From CAZLWA01 sp964563165 (lineage in GTDB: Bacteria > CLD3 > SB21): a DNA stretch of 64,000 bases. Below the pieces are notes generated by a model, which was not told where the DNA came from, did no database searches, and was given only the letters and a program-made list of their open reading frames with translations. Shown in pieces: positions 35,701 through 42,099 of this stretch. The stretch is from NCBI GenBank assembly GCA_964563165.1, contig CAZLWA010000078.1, positions 1 to 64,000 of the forward strand, in the 5' to 3' direction. Position numbers and translations under genes: made by a program. Within the stretch, counting starts at the first letter, position 1. The number at the start of each line of letters is the position of its first letter.

Positions 35701-37242
35701 CACGCGCTCTGCATTGCGGTGGAACGCCTGCCGCAATGGAAAGCGATACTTGATACGTATTCTCTGAGCCCGGAACTCGAGATTCCGGGGAAACTTCTCA
35801 ACCAAATTTGGACCAAAGAAAGAGCATTGGTCGAGATCGTGCGCGGAAGACTGGAAGGGCTTGGACCGGTGCGCGCGATTCGCATAGCCGATTCGAGCGG
35901 GATTCCCATCAGCGAAATCGCCCAGGCTTTGACCGCATTGGAAGTAGAGGGATTCGCGTTCCAGGGCAAATTCACTCCGCATCAGCTGGAAACCGAATGG
36001 TGCGAACGACGATTGCTGGCGCGGATACACAGGTATACGCTGGAAAAACTTCGAAAAGAAATTGAGGCAGTCTCGCCGGCAGATTTCATGCGTTTTTTGT
36101 TTGCGTGGCACCGCGTCGAGCCCGGACAAAAACCGGAAGGGCAGGAGGCGCTGCAAGTGGTGCTGAATCAGCTTGAAGGATTCGAAGCGCCGGCGGCCGC
36201 GTGGGAAGGCGACCTCTTGCCTGCGCGTCTCGCGGATTATGATTTCAGTTGGCTCGACCTATCCTGTATGTCCGGAAAAACCGCGTGGGGAAGATTTCGT
36301 GTTTCCAGCTCATCGCAGGCAAAACCGGGCGGACCCGTCAAATCCACACCCATCATGCTCGTGAAGCGAGCCAATCTGGACCTGTGGAGAGATTCAAGCG
36401 GAAACGAAATTAGCCGCGGTCAGTTATCCCATCCCGCACAGGCCATTTTTGAATATCTTCAAAATCACGGCGCCTCCTTTTTTGCTGAGATGATAAAAGG
36501 AGCCAATTTACTTAGTGGGCAAGCGGAAGAAGGCGTTGCAGAATTGGTGGCGGCGGGACTGATCACAGCCGATAGCTTTTCGGGCCTCCGCGCTCTGTTA
36601 GTTCCGGCGAAATACAAATTGCCGGGTGATGCCCAACGCCGCCCGCATAGGAATCCGTTCCGGATGGACCAGGCGGGGAGATGGAGTCTACTTTCGAATG
36701 ATGGCGGCTCCCGTTCTCCCGAGGCGGCTGTTCCGCCGCCGGCTGGCTATGACGGGAACGAATTTATCGCACGCGTTTTACTGCGGCGTTACGGAGTGGT
36801 ATTCAGAAAGATTTCCGAGAGCGAGAATATTTCTCCGCCCTGGCGGGAATTGGCCCGCGTTTATCGGCGGATGGAGGCGCGCGGAGAAATTCGCGGCGGA
36901 CGATTTGTAGACGGCGTTTGGGGTGAGCAATTTGCCCTGCCGGAAGCCTTAACGAAATTGCGTACGATCCGCAAAGAACAAAAGAACGGAACGCTGATTT
37001 CGATCAGCGCTGTGGATCCTCTGAATCTCGAGGGTATTCTGACGCCGGGTAAAAGAGTGCCGGCTTTTACGAACAACCGCATCTTGTATCGAGATGGCGT
37101 TCCCGTCGCTGTGTTTGAAGGCGGCGAAGTTAACTTTTTGAGTGACAAGGACGAAGGCGAAAAATGGAAGTGGCAGAACGTATTGATTCAAAAAACGATT
37201 CCGCCGAAATTACGCGCTTATTTGGGGAAGGGTATTGCCTAA
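32701..37242 (+). CDS. Lhr-like superfamily 2 helicase with in-frame repeat insertions
   Basis: The 1513-residue product is a large DEAD/H helicase of the Lhr group, acting in DNA repair or nucleic acid remodelling. Motifs: Q-like WFTKEFARATEIQSLAWPAIKE, Walker A APTGSGKT (about residue 49), VDEIHAL, GISATQKP, and in RecA2 IFVNTRRLAERL, VRAHHGSMSK, ATASLELGIDIG and QRVGRSGH. A winged helix and long Lhr C-terminal core follow to the ARVYRRMEARGEIRGGRF region. Three low-complexity stretches (about residues 222-254, 622-655 and 1333-1356) are encoded by palindromic repeats lying in frame. The ATG at 32701 gives a clean N-terminus; an ATG at 32605 would add 32 unrelated residues. Confidence 0.93.
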   Translation: MSHDDSLKHFHPGVSNWFTKEFARATEIQSLAWPAIKEKQNVLIAAPTGSGKTLAAFLSAIDDLIRLGLDGGLAEQTHVVYVSPLKALSNDIERNLQRPLTGILEELKNLSLPEVPLRVQVRTGDTPASERTAMTKHPPHILVTTPESLFLLVTSDSGRKMLAHVHTLIVDEIHALVRDKRGSHLALSIERLQALTDHPLVRVGISATQKPIEDIARFLVGGHSERSKESPEWKHSDEQEDPSPARQARSSQDDTRINCTIIDAGHRRNLDLSIEVPRSPLTAVMASEVWTEIHERLIALIHEHQTTLIFVNTRRLAERLSHFLAEQLGSDIVRAHHGSMSKELRFDAEQRLKAGSLRALVATASLELGIDIGSVDLVCQISSPRSIATFLQRVGRSGHSITGTPKGKLFPLTRDELVECCALFDAVRRGELDRIVIPEKPIDILAQQIVAEVSAREYTEDEMFALVSRAYPYRNLTRREFDEVIEMLGDGFTTRRGKRGAYLHHDTVNQRLRARRGARLSAITSGGAIPDAFDYDVIMEPTNTFIGTLNEDFAIESSAGDIFQLGNNSWKILRVENGKVRVADAGHASPTIPFWLGEAPGRTVELSFAVSRLREGISKRLGDWERSEESQILTQEKKAGDFSSARPVGTPQNDSLWKQSALDWLVNEVGIEASAADQAVIYLATGQAALEVMPTQTTIVLERFFDEAGDMHVVIHSPYGNRMNRAWGLSLRKRFCRKFNFELQAAATEDAIVLSLGSTHSFPVEEVFTYLNSKTVRDILVQAVFDSPMFEVRWRWNATRSLALLRRRNGKKIPANLQRMNAQDLVALIFPDQLACLENIAGDREVPDHPLVRQTIQDCLYEAMAVEALEQLLRRMEAGDVQLIAKDLREPSVLAQEILNARPYAFLDDAPLEERRTRAVANRRWLDPSEAKDLGKLDEAAIEAVKMQAWPEAENKDELHDALVMLGFLASEEIEANPEWRIFFSELVADRRASVLKHHDHALCIAVERLPQWKAILDTYSLSPELEIPGKLLNQIWTKERALVEIVRGRLEGLGPVRAIRIADSSGIPISEIAQALTALEVEGFAFQGKFTPHQLETEWCERRLLARIHRYTLEKLRKEIEAVSPADFMRFLFAWHRVEPGQKPEGQEALQVVLNQLEGFEAPAAAWEGDLLPARLADYDFSWLDLSCMSGKTAWGRFRVSSSSQAKPGGPVKSTPIMLVKRANLDLWRDSSGNEISRGQLSHPAQAIFEYLQNHGASFFAEMIKGANLLSGQAEEGVAELVAAGLITADSFSGLRALLVPAKYKLPGDAQRRPHRNPFRMDQAGRWSLLSNDGGSRSPEAAVPPPAGYDGNEFIARVLLRRYGVVFRKISESENISPPWRELARVYRRMEARGEIRGGRFVDGVWGEQFALPEALTKLRTIRKEQKNGTLISISAVDPLNLEGILTPGKRVPAFTNNRILYRDGVPVAVFEGGEVNFLSDKDEGEKWKWQNVLIQKTIPPKLRAYLGKGIA
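33365..33463. repeat. Palindromic repeat inserted in frame in the helicase (copy 1)
   Basis: The segment begins GTCATTCCGAACGCAGTAAG and ends CTCAGGATGACA, inverted arms typical of dispersed intergenic palindromes. It encodes the low-complexity run ending PARQARSSQDDTR between ARFLVGG and NCTIIDAGHRR, which are adjacent in relatives. The insertion length is a multiple of three and adds about 33 residues. Confidence 0.8.
34565..34664. repeat. Palindromic repeat inserted in frame in the helicase (copy 2)
   Basis: The right arm, GTCGGCCCGACCTGTGGGCA and then CTCAGAATGACA, aligns with copy 1 (CGGCCCGAC...TCAGGATGACA). The left arm holds a small palindrome (GGGAGCGCAG with AAGAATCCC). It encodes a Ser/Glu/Lys-rich loop (about residues 622-655) with no helicase motif. 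Confidence 0.72.
36698..36766. repeat. Palindromic GC-rich insertion in the helicase (copy 3)
   Basis: CGTTCTCCCGAGGCGGC is answered by GCCGCCGGCTGGCTATGACG and GGAACG, another inverted repeat ending in a CGTCAT/ATGACG-type edge. It encodes a proline/alanine run (SPEAAVPPPAGYDG) near residues 1333-1356. Its relation to copies 1 and 2 is by edge pattern only. Confidence 0.6.
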
Positions 37243-37274
37243 GCAGTGGGTTGATAAAGTTCTCGTGACGTAAG

Positions 37275-37307
37275 AAGGTTAACAAAGCTGTTAACCTTTT
37301 TGTTTTT
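37275..37307 (+). terminator. Intrinsic terminator after the helicase gene
   Basis: AAGGTTAAC (37275-37283) pairs perfectly with GTTAACCTT (37290-37298) around a 6-nt loop, and TTTGTTTTT follows. Confidence 0.92.
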
Positions 37308-37350
37308 GAACCGTCTTACTTATAATGGAATCATAACATAGGAGGCGATT

Positions 37351-37824
37351 ATGAATCTTGACGAAATCATTCTTTTTCCGGCTTTGTTTGCTTTGATCGG
37401 ATGGGTCCTGTGGCTCTGGATGAAAAGATTCCAGGCGCTACAGCAAGAACGTATGAAACAATTAGAGATTCAGCTTGAACTGGCCAGGAAATTCTCTGCC
37501 AGCAATGAATTCATTGAGTTCGTTCAAAGCGAGCAAGGAAAACAGGTTTTTAGTCAGACCGAAATGAAACCCCAATTGAAAGTGCTTCGTTTTCTGACCG
37601 CATCGGTTATACTCATTCTGGTTGGCGCCGGAATGCTGATCAACGGCTACTCTTATCACAATGAAACGGACTTAAATTTTGTTAACAAAGCCCGGGATCT
37701 TTATTACTGGGGCAGTATGGCCATCGCAATCGGATCAGGGCTGTTAATCAACGCCGGGATAACGCTTCGATTGGCAAGAAAATGGAACCTCTTCAACGGT
37801 CGCGGGCAAACGGCGCATGGATGA
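37351..37824 (+). CDS. Membrane protein heading a sigma/anti-sigma operon
   Basis: The 157-residue product has an N-terminal membrane helix (FPALFALIGWVLWLWM), a charged coiled coil (residues 28-60) and two more membrane helices (about 80-98 and 118-138). It is similar in layout to DUF6249-type membrane proteins that often precede ECF sigma genes, though this is tentative. An AGGAGG site lies 6 nt before the ATG. Its last codons overlap the sigma gene by 8 bp, so translation is probably coupled. A role in controlling that sigma factor is inference. Confidence 0.7.
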   Translation: MNLDEIILFPALFALIGWVLWLWMKRFQALQQERMKQLEIQLELARKFSASNEFIEFVQSEQGKQVFSQTEMKPQLKVLRFLTASVILILVGAGMLINGYSYHNETDLNFVNKARDLYYWGSMAIAIGSGLLINAGITLRLARKWNLFNGRGQTAHG

Positions 37825-38305
37825 TCCGGAATTCAAACTTTTTTACGAAACCCATGCTAAGCGCTTATGGGCTTACGTGTATCGCCTTACGAAAGACAGC
37901 GCTCTGTCCGATGATATCGTCCAGGAAAGCTTTATCCGGTTTTTGAATCGGGACCTGGGCTTTCTCACGGAATCGCAGAAGAAGTCTTACGTGTATCAAA
38001 CGGCAACGAATATGTTTAAGGATCATTTGAGAAAAAATAAGAAGACGATTTCATGGGTCGATGTGGACGACAGGTCGGCGCCGTCTGTAGTGCCGACGGA
38101 AAACATGGATTTCGAGAAAGCCTTTGATCAATTGCCAACACAACATCGATCTCTTTTATGGATGGCGTACGCAGAACATTACAGTCATGAGGAAATCGCT
38201 GAGATATTGAAAATTAAAACTCATAGCGTAAAAGTTCTGTTATTTCGGGCAAAAAAACGAATGAGCGGAATTTTGAAGGAACTAGGAATTACAGGAGAAA
38301 TATAA
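37817..38305 (+). CDS. ECF-family RNA polymerase sigma factor
   Basis: The 162-residue product has the ECF two-domain plan. Sigma2 shows YETHAKRLWAYVYRLTKDSALSDDIVQESFIRF, and the linker has KKSYVYQTATNMFKDHLRK. Sigma4 shows FDQLPTQHRSLLWMAYAEHYSHEEIAEILKIKTHSVKVLLFRAKKRM, a helix-turn-helix for -35 binding. It is directly followed (1 bp) by a probable zinc anti-sigma factor, which fits the usual ECF pair. The target genes are unknown; operon self-control is likely. Confidence 0.93.
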   Translation: MDDPEFKLFYETHAKRLWAYVYRLTKDSALSDDIVQESFIRFLNRDLGFLTESQKKSYVYQTATNMFKDHLRKNKKTISWVDVDDRSAPSVVPTENMDFEKAFDQLPTQHRSLLWMAYAEHYSHEEIAEILKIKTHSVKVLLFRAKKRMSGILKELGITGEI

Positions 38306-38306
38306 A

Positions 38307-38747
38307 ATGATACCTTGCGAGCATGAAACAGAAATTGTGCAAGCGTTGGCCGCCGGCGAATGGAGTGACCATGTACGACAACATACCGAAGGATGCGAAT
38401 CTTGCCGTCTTACGGTCAGTCTTTTTTCAGCAATGAAAAGCTTGTCGCGCCAAACCGAGACAAAACCCTCACTTCCATATTACCGTTGGATATTGGTCCA
38501 GGCACGCATGCAAAGAGAAAGTGCTTTGCACAAAAAGCTTCAACGCATTTCATTATGGGCGGTTGGCGCAACGATAGCAGCTTCTGTACTTATCATAACC
38601 GGGTTGTTTTCCACACAAGGATACTCTCCGGCTTCGATCATGAGACATTTGACACGTACGGATATTTCTATGATCTGGATATGGACTGCGTTGTGGTTCA
38701 TTTCGGAGTTTCAATTGCGGACTCTTTTTAAACCAAAATTACAATAG
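38307..38747 (+). CDS. Putative anti-sigma factor with zinc-type HxxxCxxC motif
   Basis: The 146-residue product has an N-terminal H/C motif, HVRQHTEGCESC (the anti-sigma zinc pattern), a linker, one clear membrane helix (about 82-104) and a second hydrophobic segment near the end. The order and position just after the ECF gene fit a membrane-bound anti-sigma factor holding the sigma at the membrane until a signal arrives. The sequence is too short and divergent to name a subfamily. Confidence 0.78.
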   Translation: MIPCEHETEIVQALAAGEWSDHVRQHTEGCESCRLTVSLFSAMKSLSRQTETKPSLPYYRWILVQARMQRESALHKKLQRISLWAVGATIAASVLIITGLFSTQGYSPASIMRHLTRTDISMIWIWTALWFISEFQLRTLFKPKLQ

Positions 38748-38753
38748 GCGTAT

Positions 38754-39665
38754 ATGAAAAAATTAGGGTTGCTTTGCTTTCTCTTCCTGGCTTGCAACAG
38801 CGAACAAAAAGCCGATCTGACGTACGACACATCTGTAACGAATCCGGCATACAGTACCGAGCGCCCAAAGGTGCTGTTCGATGAAGCGCATAATAATTTC
38901 CATACAGCAGACGGGCGCTACAAGCCTTTTGCTGACCTGATGCGTCATGACGGATATGTGATCGAGCCGAATAAAGAACCGTTTACAAAAGCGTCCCTGG
39001 CCGGGTGTTCCGTTTTAGTGATCTCCAATGCAAAAGGAAAAGTTGAAAAATATCTTTCCGCGTTCGATGAATCCGAATGTGACGCAGTTCGCGATTGGGT
39101 GGAATATGGAGGCGCATTGTTCCTTATAGCAGACCACTATCCGATGGGATCGGCCGCCCAGCCCTTGGCGATTCGCTTCGGTGTAACTATGGGCAACGGC
39201 TATGTCGCGGATTCGATGCATTATGAAGGCAATTCAAAATTTAGAGATCAATTGGTTTTCAGTAGAGATAATAAACTTCTGAGATCACACCCGATCATGG
39301 AAGGAAGAAACGCGGCTGAAAAAATTCAGAGAGTAGTTGTCTTTACCGGCCAATCTTTGAAAGGGCCTGCGGAAGCTCGCGTGCTGCTGGAGTTGAGTTT
39401 ATCTGCTATGGAGACTTTACCGGATTCGATCTGGAAAGCAGACGGAGAAACCTATACACGATTTCAGGGTCCGTTCTCTATTAAGGACGGAAGCATGGGA
39501 TTGGCGATTGATTTCGGCAAAGGCCGGGTCGTCGTTCTGGGTGAAGCAGCTTGCATGACCGCGCAAATAGATGATACTGGAAAGTTTGGAATGAACGTTC
39601 CGGGGAATGATAACCGGCAGTTCGCTCTAAATGTAATGCACTGGCTGTCGCGTAAGATCGAATAA
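38754..39665 (+). CDS. Lipoprotein with a GATase-like/DUF4350-type fold
   Basis: The 303-residue product has a lipoprotein signal with LFLAC and a cysteine at residue 14. The body contains RPKVLFDEAHNNFH, LAGCSVLVISNAKGK, RDWVEYGGALFLIADHYPMG and GRVVVLGEAACMTAQ. These resemble the type 1 glutamine amidotransferase-like folds seen in DUF4350 and ThuA-like proteins, which detect or handle small ligands. No nucleophilic cysteine in GATase context was found, so it is not an active amidotransferase by that criterion. It is 6 bp after the anti-sigma gene and may be the sensor or target of that system. Confidence 0.72.
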   Translation: MKKLGLLCFLFLACNSEQKADLTYDTSVTNPAYSTERPKVLFDEAHNNFHTADGRYKPFADLMRHDGYVIEPNKEPFTKASLAGCSVLVISNAKGKVEKYLSAFDESECDAVRDWVEYGGALFLIADHYPMGSAAQPLAIRFGVTMGNGYVADSMHYEGNSKFRDQLVFSRDNKLLRSHPIMEGRNAAEKIQRVVVFTGQSLKGPAEARVLLELSLSAMETLPDSIWKADGETYTRFQGPFSIKDGSMGLAIDFGKGRVVVLGEAACMTAQIDDTGKFGMNVPGNDNRQFALNVMHWLSRKIE

Positions 39666-39833
39666 TAATTTCGATCATTTTTCGGTGGAAGGCAGAAAGG
39701 ACTACAGAATATGCTTTCCTGTCGATCTCAAGGAAAACACGAATATGAAAGTTCTCTGGTTTGATGATACGGAAGATGTTGTCAAAAAAACCCAATGATG
39801 CTTAAGAAGGACAAGACAGGAAAAACATGTTTA

Positions 39834-40421
39834 CTACAAATAATACCTCATGATCGGGCGCGACTTTGACCGGCGGGCCGCCTCCACGAATCCTGCCTTT
39901 TCAAACGATGAAGGAATTCCTGTCCATGCAAAGACATCGGGAATTTTATCACTGTAAGGAACGGCCGGATAAGCTTCTATGATCTTTGCCCCGTTTTGTC
40001 TGCAAAATTTTATCACACCCTTTAATAAATCCACGGAAATGCCTCTTCGACGGTAAGGCTTGGCGATGAAGAAACAGGTTACGGACCAAACCGGCTTATT
40101 ATCAATAGGGGCGAGGACACGCGATTTATCCAGCCTCAGAAATACTTCCCTCGGCGCAACCGCGCACCAGCCGATGGCTTGGCCGTCATGATATGCGATC
40201 ACTCCGGGAGGCCTTTGCTTTTCGACAATCTTCCGGATCGCCTTTTTATTGCCAAGCCCTTTTCGTTTTTCAAAATCGGCTTTATGTAATCGCCATGACA
40301 TACACCAGCATCCGCCGCAGGCGCCGCGCTCACCAAATAAGCCTTCAAAATCTTTCCAACGTGATACATTTAAAGGAAGGCATTCGATTCTTAATGCCCC
40401 GGGGGACTTAGTCGATTTCAT
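39834..40421 (-). CDS. GNAT-family N-acetyltransferase
   Basis: The 195-residue product is a GCN5-type acetyltransferase. An N-terminal GERGACGGCWCMSWRL segment is typical of a GNAT subgroup of unknown substrate. The acetyl-CoA pocket is seen in CFFIAKPYRRRGISVDLLKGV (the Q/RxxGxG-like loop) and the following AYPAVPYSDK. The ATG at 40421 is chosen over a TTG at 40433. Its start overlaps, by 14 bp, the end of an upstream coding remnant, so it may once have been the second gene of a pair. Confidence 0.85.
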   Translation of the reverse strand: MKSTKSPGALRIECLPLNVSRWKDFEGLFGERGACGGCWCMSWRLHKADFEKRKGLGNKKAIRKIVEKQRPPGVIAYHDGQAIGWCAVAPREVFLRLDKSRVLAPIDNKPVWSVTCFFIAKPYRRRGISVDLLKGVIKFCRQNGAKIIEAYPAVPYSDKIPDVFAWTGIPSSFEKAGFVEAARRSKSRPIMRYYL

Positions 40422-40560
40422 TGAGCTGATCAATCATGAGGTTTTGAGCGGGATCATGGAAATAAATATGCCGGAATTCATTCGTGTGAGGATCATATTC
40501 ATAATCTTTTCCCCATGTCTGAAAATGTTCCGCAATTTCATGGACGGCATCCGTTCCGAT
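40408..40560 (-). pseudogene. Coding remnant overlapping the GNAT start
   Basis: The reverse-strand frame reads TDAVHEIAEHFQTWGKDYEY and, near the end, IYFHDPAQNLMIDQLNEID, and closes with TAA at 40410-40408. Codon use looks fully coding, but no ATG, GTG or TTG start with a ribosome site is in reach, and the trx terminator lies directly upstream in the same open frame. The HDPAQN end recalls a glyoxalase/VOC C-terminus, but the match is weak. It may be the truncated 3' end of a gene that was coupled to the GNAT gene. Confidence 0.45.
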
Positions 40561-40561
40561 T

Positions 40562-40604
40562 AAAAAAAAGGAAAACCCGTCCTTATGCGTGAGAACGGGT
40601 TTCC
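40562..40604 (-). terminator. Intrinsic terminator after trx
   Basis: Reading the minus strand, GGAAACCCGT pairs with ACGGGTTTTCC across a 13-nt loop, and eight T residues follow (the A-run at 40562-40569 on the plus strand). It lies 80 bp after trx, between it and the GNAT gene. Confidence 0.9.
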
Positions 40605-40682
40605 GGTTGATCCATTTTCGATTAATTAATAGGACCCATAGCGTGTAGCGGTCAAATCCTCGAAAGGATTGAATAATTTATT

Positions 40683-41018
40683 TCAGGCCACTTTCTGCAT
40701 GGCGCCTTGCAATTTTGAAACCAGCTGCGCTTTTGGCACCGCGCCGACCACTTTATCAACCAGTTTTCCGTTGTTAAAGAATAAAATACTCGGGATGCTC
40801 ATGATGCCGAATTTCGAAGCAACGCCGGGATTGGCATCGACATCAATTTTACATATTTTGGCCTGGCCCTCAAATTCATTCGCCATTTCTTCCACAACCG
40901 GTGCGATCATACGGCACGGCGCACACCACGTCGCCCAAAAGTCTATCATAACCGGGCGGTCGGATTTGATCACTTCATTTTCAAACGTATCGTCGGTAAG
41001 AATGATCGGGTGGCTCAT
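40683..41018 (-). CDS. trxA: Thioredoxin
   Basis: Thioredoxin reduces protein disulfides using electrons from thioredoxin reductase. The 111-residue product has the active site WCAPC in MIDFWATWCAPCRMIAPVVEE, the ICKIDVDANPGVASKFGI strand, the cis-proline in MSIPSILFF, and VDKVVGAVPKAQL. An AGGAGAG site precedes the ATG. It is a stand-alone gene with its own terminator and matches the general TrxA length. Several thioredoxins may exist in the genome, so the trxA name is by type. Confidence 0.93.
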   Translation of the reverse strand: MSHPIILTDDTFENEVIKSDRPVMIDFWATWCAPCRMIAPVVEEMANEFEGQAKICKIDVDANPGVASKFGIMSIPSILFFNNGKLVDKVVGAVPKAQLVSKLQGAMQKVA

Positions 41019-41103
41019 AAGGCTTCTCTCCTTGTATAAATAATTAAAATAAATTTAGTTCTTGAATTGGCTGCCCGGGATGTATAACGTTCCTACCCAT
41101 GAT

Positions 41104-41631
41104 TTATTCCGCAACCGGCTGATCGCCGGAGACTTCCGCCGGTACGTGTTCAAGGCGGTGCCTTCCGAAAAGGACGAATGCCGTCATAATGATCATGCCG
41201 CAAACGACCGACGAGTCGGCGACGTTGAAAACCGGCCAGCGCTGCATGCCGACCACATCCGGAATATCGACGTCCACAAAGTCCACGACGCGTCCATACA
41301 TCACGCGATCGATGAGATTACCCATGGCGCCTCCGAGGATCAGAGCCAGCGAAAGGCGGTAAATCCATCTTTCATGCCGCATCTTATAAATGTACCAAAT
41401 CAACCCGATGGAAGCGACGACGGAAACGATCGAAAAAAACCACCGTCCCCAAAACGGATGACTTTCAAAAAACCGAATGCCGAACGCCATGCCGGGATTC
41501 TCTAAAAAGGTGAGTTGAACCGTGGTTCCGAAAACGGGAATGGAATCGTGAAGCACCATCCACTGTTTGACCATCCATTTTGTCACTTGATCGAAAACGA
41601 CTACGCACAACGCGATCCAATATATCTTCAA
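41104..41631 (-). CDS. lspA: Lipoprotein signal peptidase (signal peptidase II)
   Basis: LspA removes the signal peptide from diacylglyceryl prolipoproteins in the inner membrane. The 175-residue product has four membrane helices and the conserved parts: VFDQVTKWMVKQW, LTFLENPGMAFGI, and the two catalytic aspartates in GGAMGNLIDRVMYGRVVDFVDV and FNVADSSVVCGMI. It is 9 bp downstream of a DksA-type gene and in the classic ileS-lspA neighbourhood. Lipoproteins at 6.1, 38.8 and 45.6 kb are likely clients. Confidence 0.96.
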   Translation of the reverse strand: MKIYWIALCVVVFDQVTKWMVKQWMVLHDSIPVFGTTVQLTFLENPGMAFGIRFFESHPFWGRWFFSIVSVVASIGLIWYIYKMRHERWIYRLSLALILGGAMGNLIDRVMYGRVVDFVDVDIPDVVGMQRWPVFNVADSSVVCGMIIMTAFVLFGRHRLEHVPAEVSGDQPVAE

Positions 41632-41640
41632 AACAATTCC

Positions 41641-42057
41641 TTACGAATTTGAGAATTCCGATTGCTGAGAGTCTTTGTTTTTTACTTTTTCTAATTTCTT
41701 CTTGCAGTCCACATGGTACTTCGCAACGAGCACCACCTCCAGCCGTTCTTTTTCTATATCCTTATTGCAGATCATACATATACCGTAAGTGCCTTCGTCC
41801 ACACGGTGCATCGCATCCGCTAACTCCGACAAATATTTATTCTCCCGCGCGGCGAGCAGGAACGTTTTTTCGCGGTCGTACGTGTCGCTGCCCTGATCCG
41901 CCATGTGGAACGCATACGCCGAATGATCGCCCGACGCGTCGCGGATAGTATCGTCAAGAAGAGTTTCTTTGATATAACCCATGTCTTTCAGAACTTTCGT
42001 CTGTTCCTCATGGATCAATTTCCTGAAATATTCCAGATCTTTTTTCTTCATAAACAT
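41641..42057 (-). CDS. DksA/TraR-family zinc-binding protein
   Basis: The 138-residue product has an N-terminal helical arm (MFMKKKDLEYFRKLIHEEQT) and a C-terminal zinc finger: GTYGICMICNKDIEKERLEVVLVAKYHVDCKKK. The canonical last pair is CxxC; here it is HVDC, so the finger would be CCHC, which can still bind zinc. DksA binds RNA polymerase and adjusts the stringent response; TraR-like relatives act alone. It lies between ileS and lspA, a place where a DksA-like gene is common in the FCB group. Confidence 0.88.
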   Translation of the reverse strand: MFMKKKDLEYFRKLIHEEQTKVLKDMGYIKETLLDDTIRDASGDHSAYAFHMADQGSDTYDREKTFLLAARENKYLSELADAMHRVDEGTYGICMICNKDIEKERLEVVLVAKYHVDCKKKLEKVKNKDSQQSEFSNS

Positions 42058-42099
42058 TCCTTCTCGAAGATGTGAGATTAATGGTCGTTGTGAGTGCTT

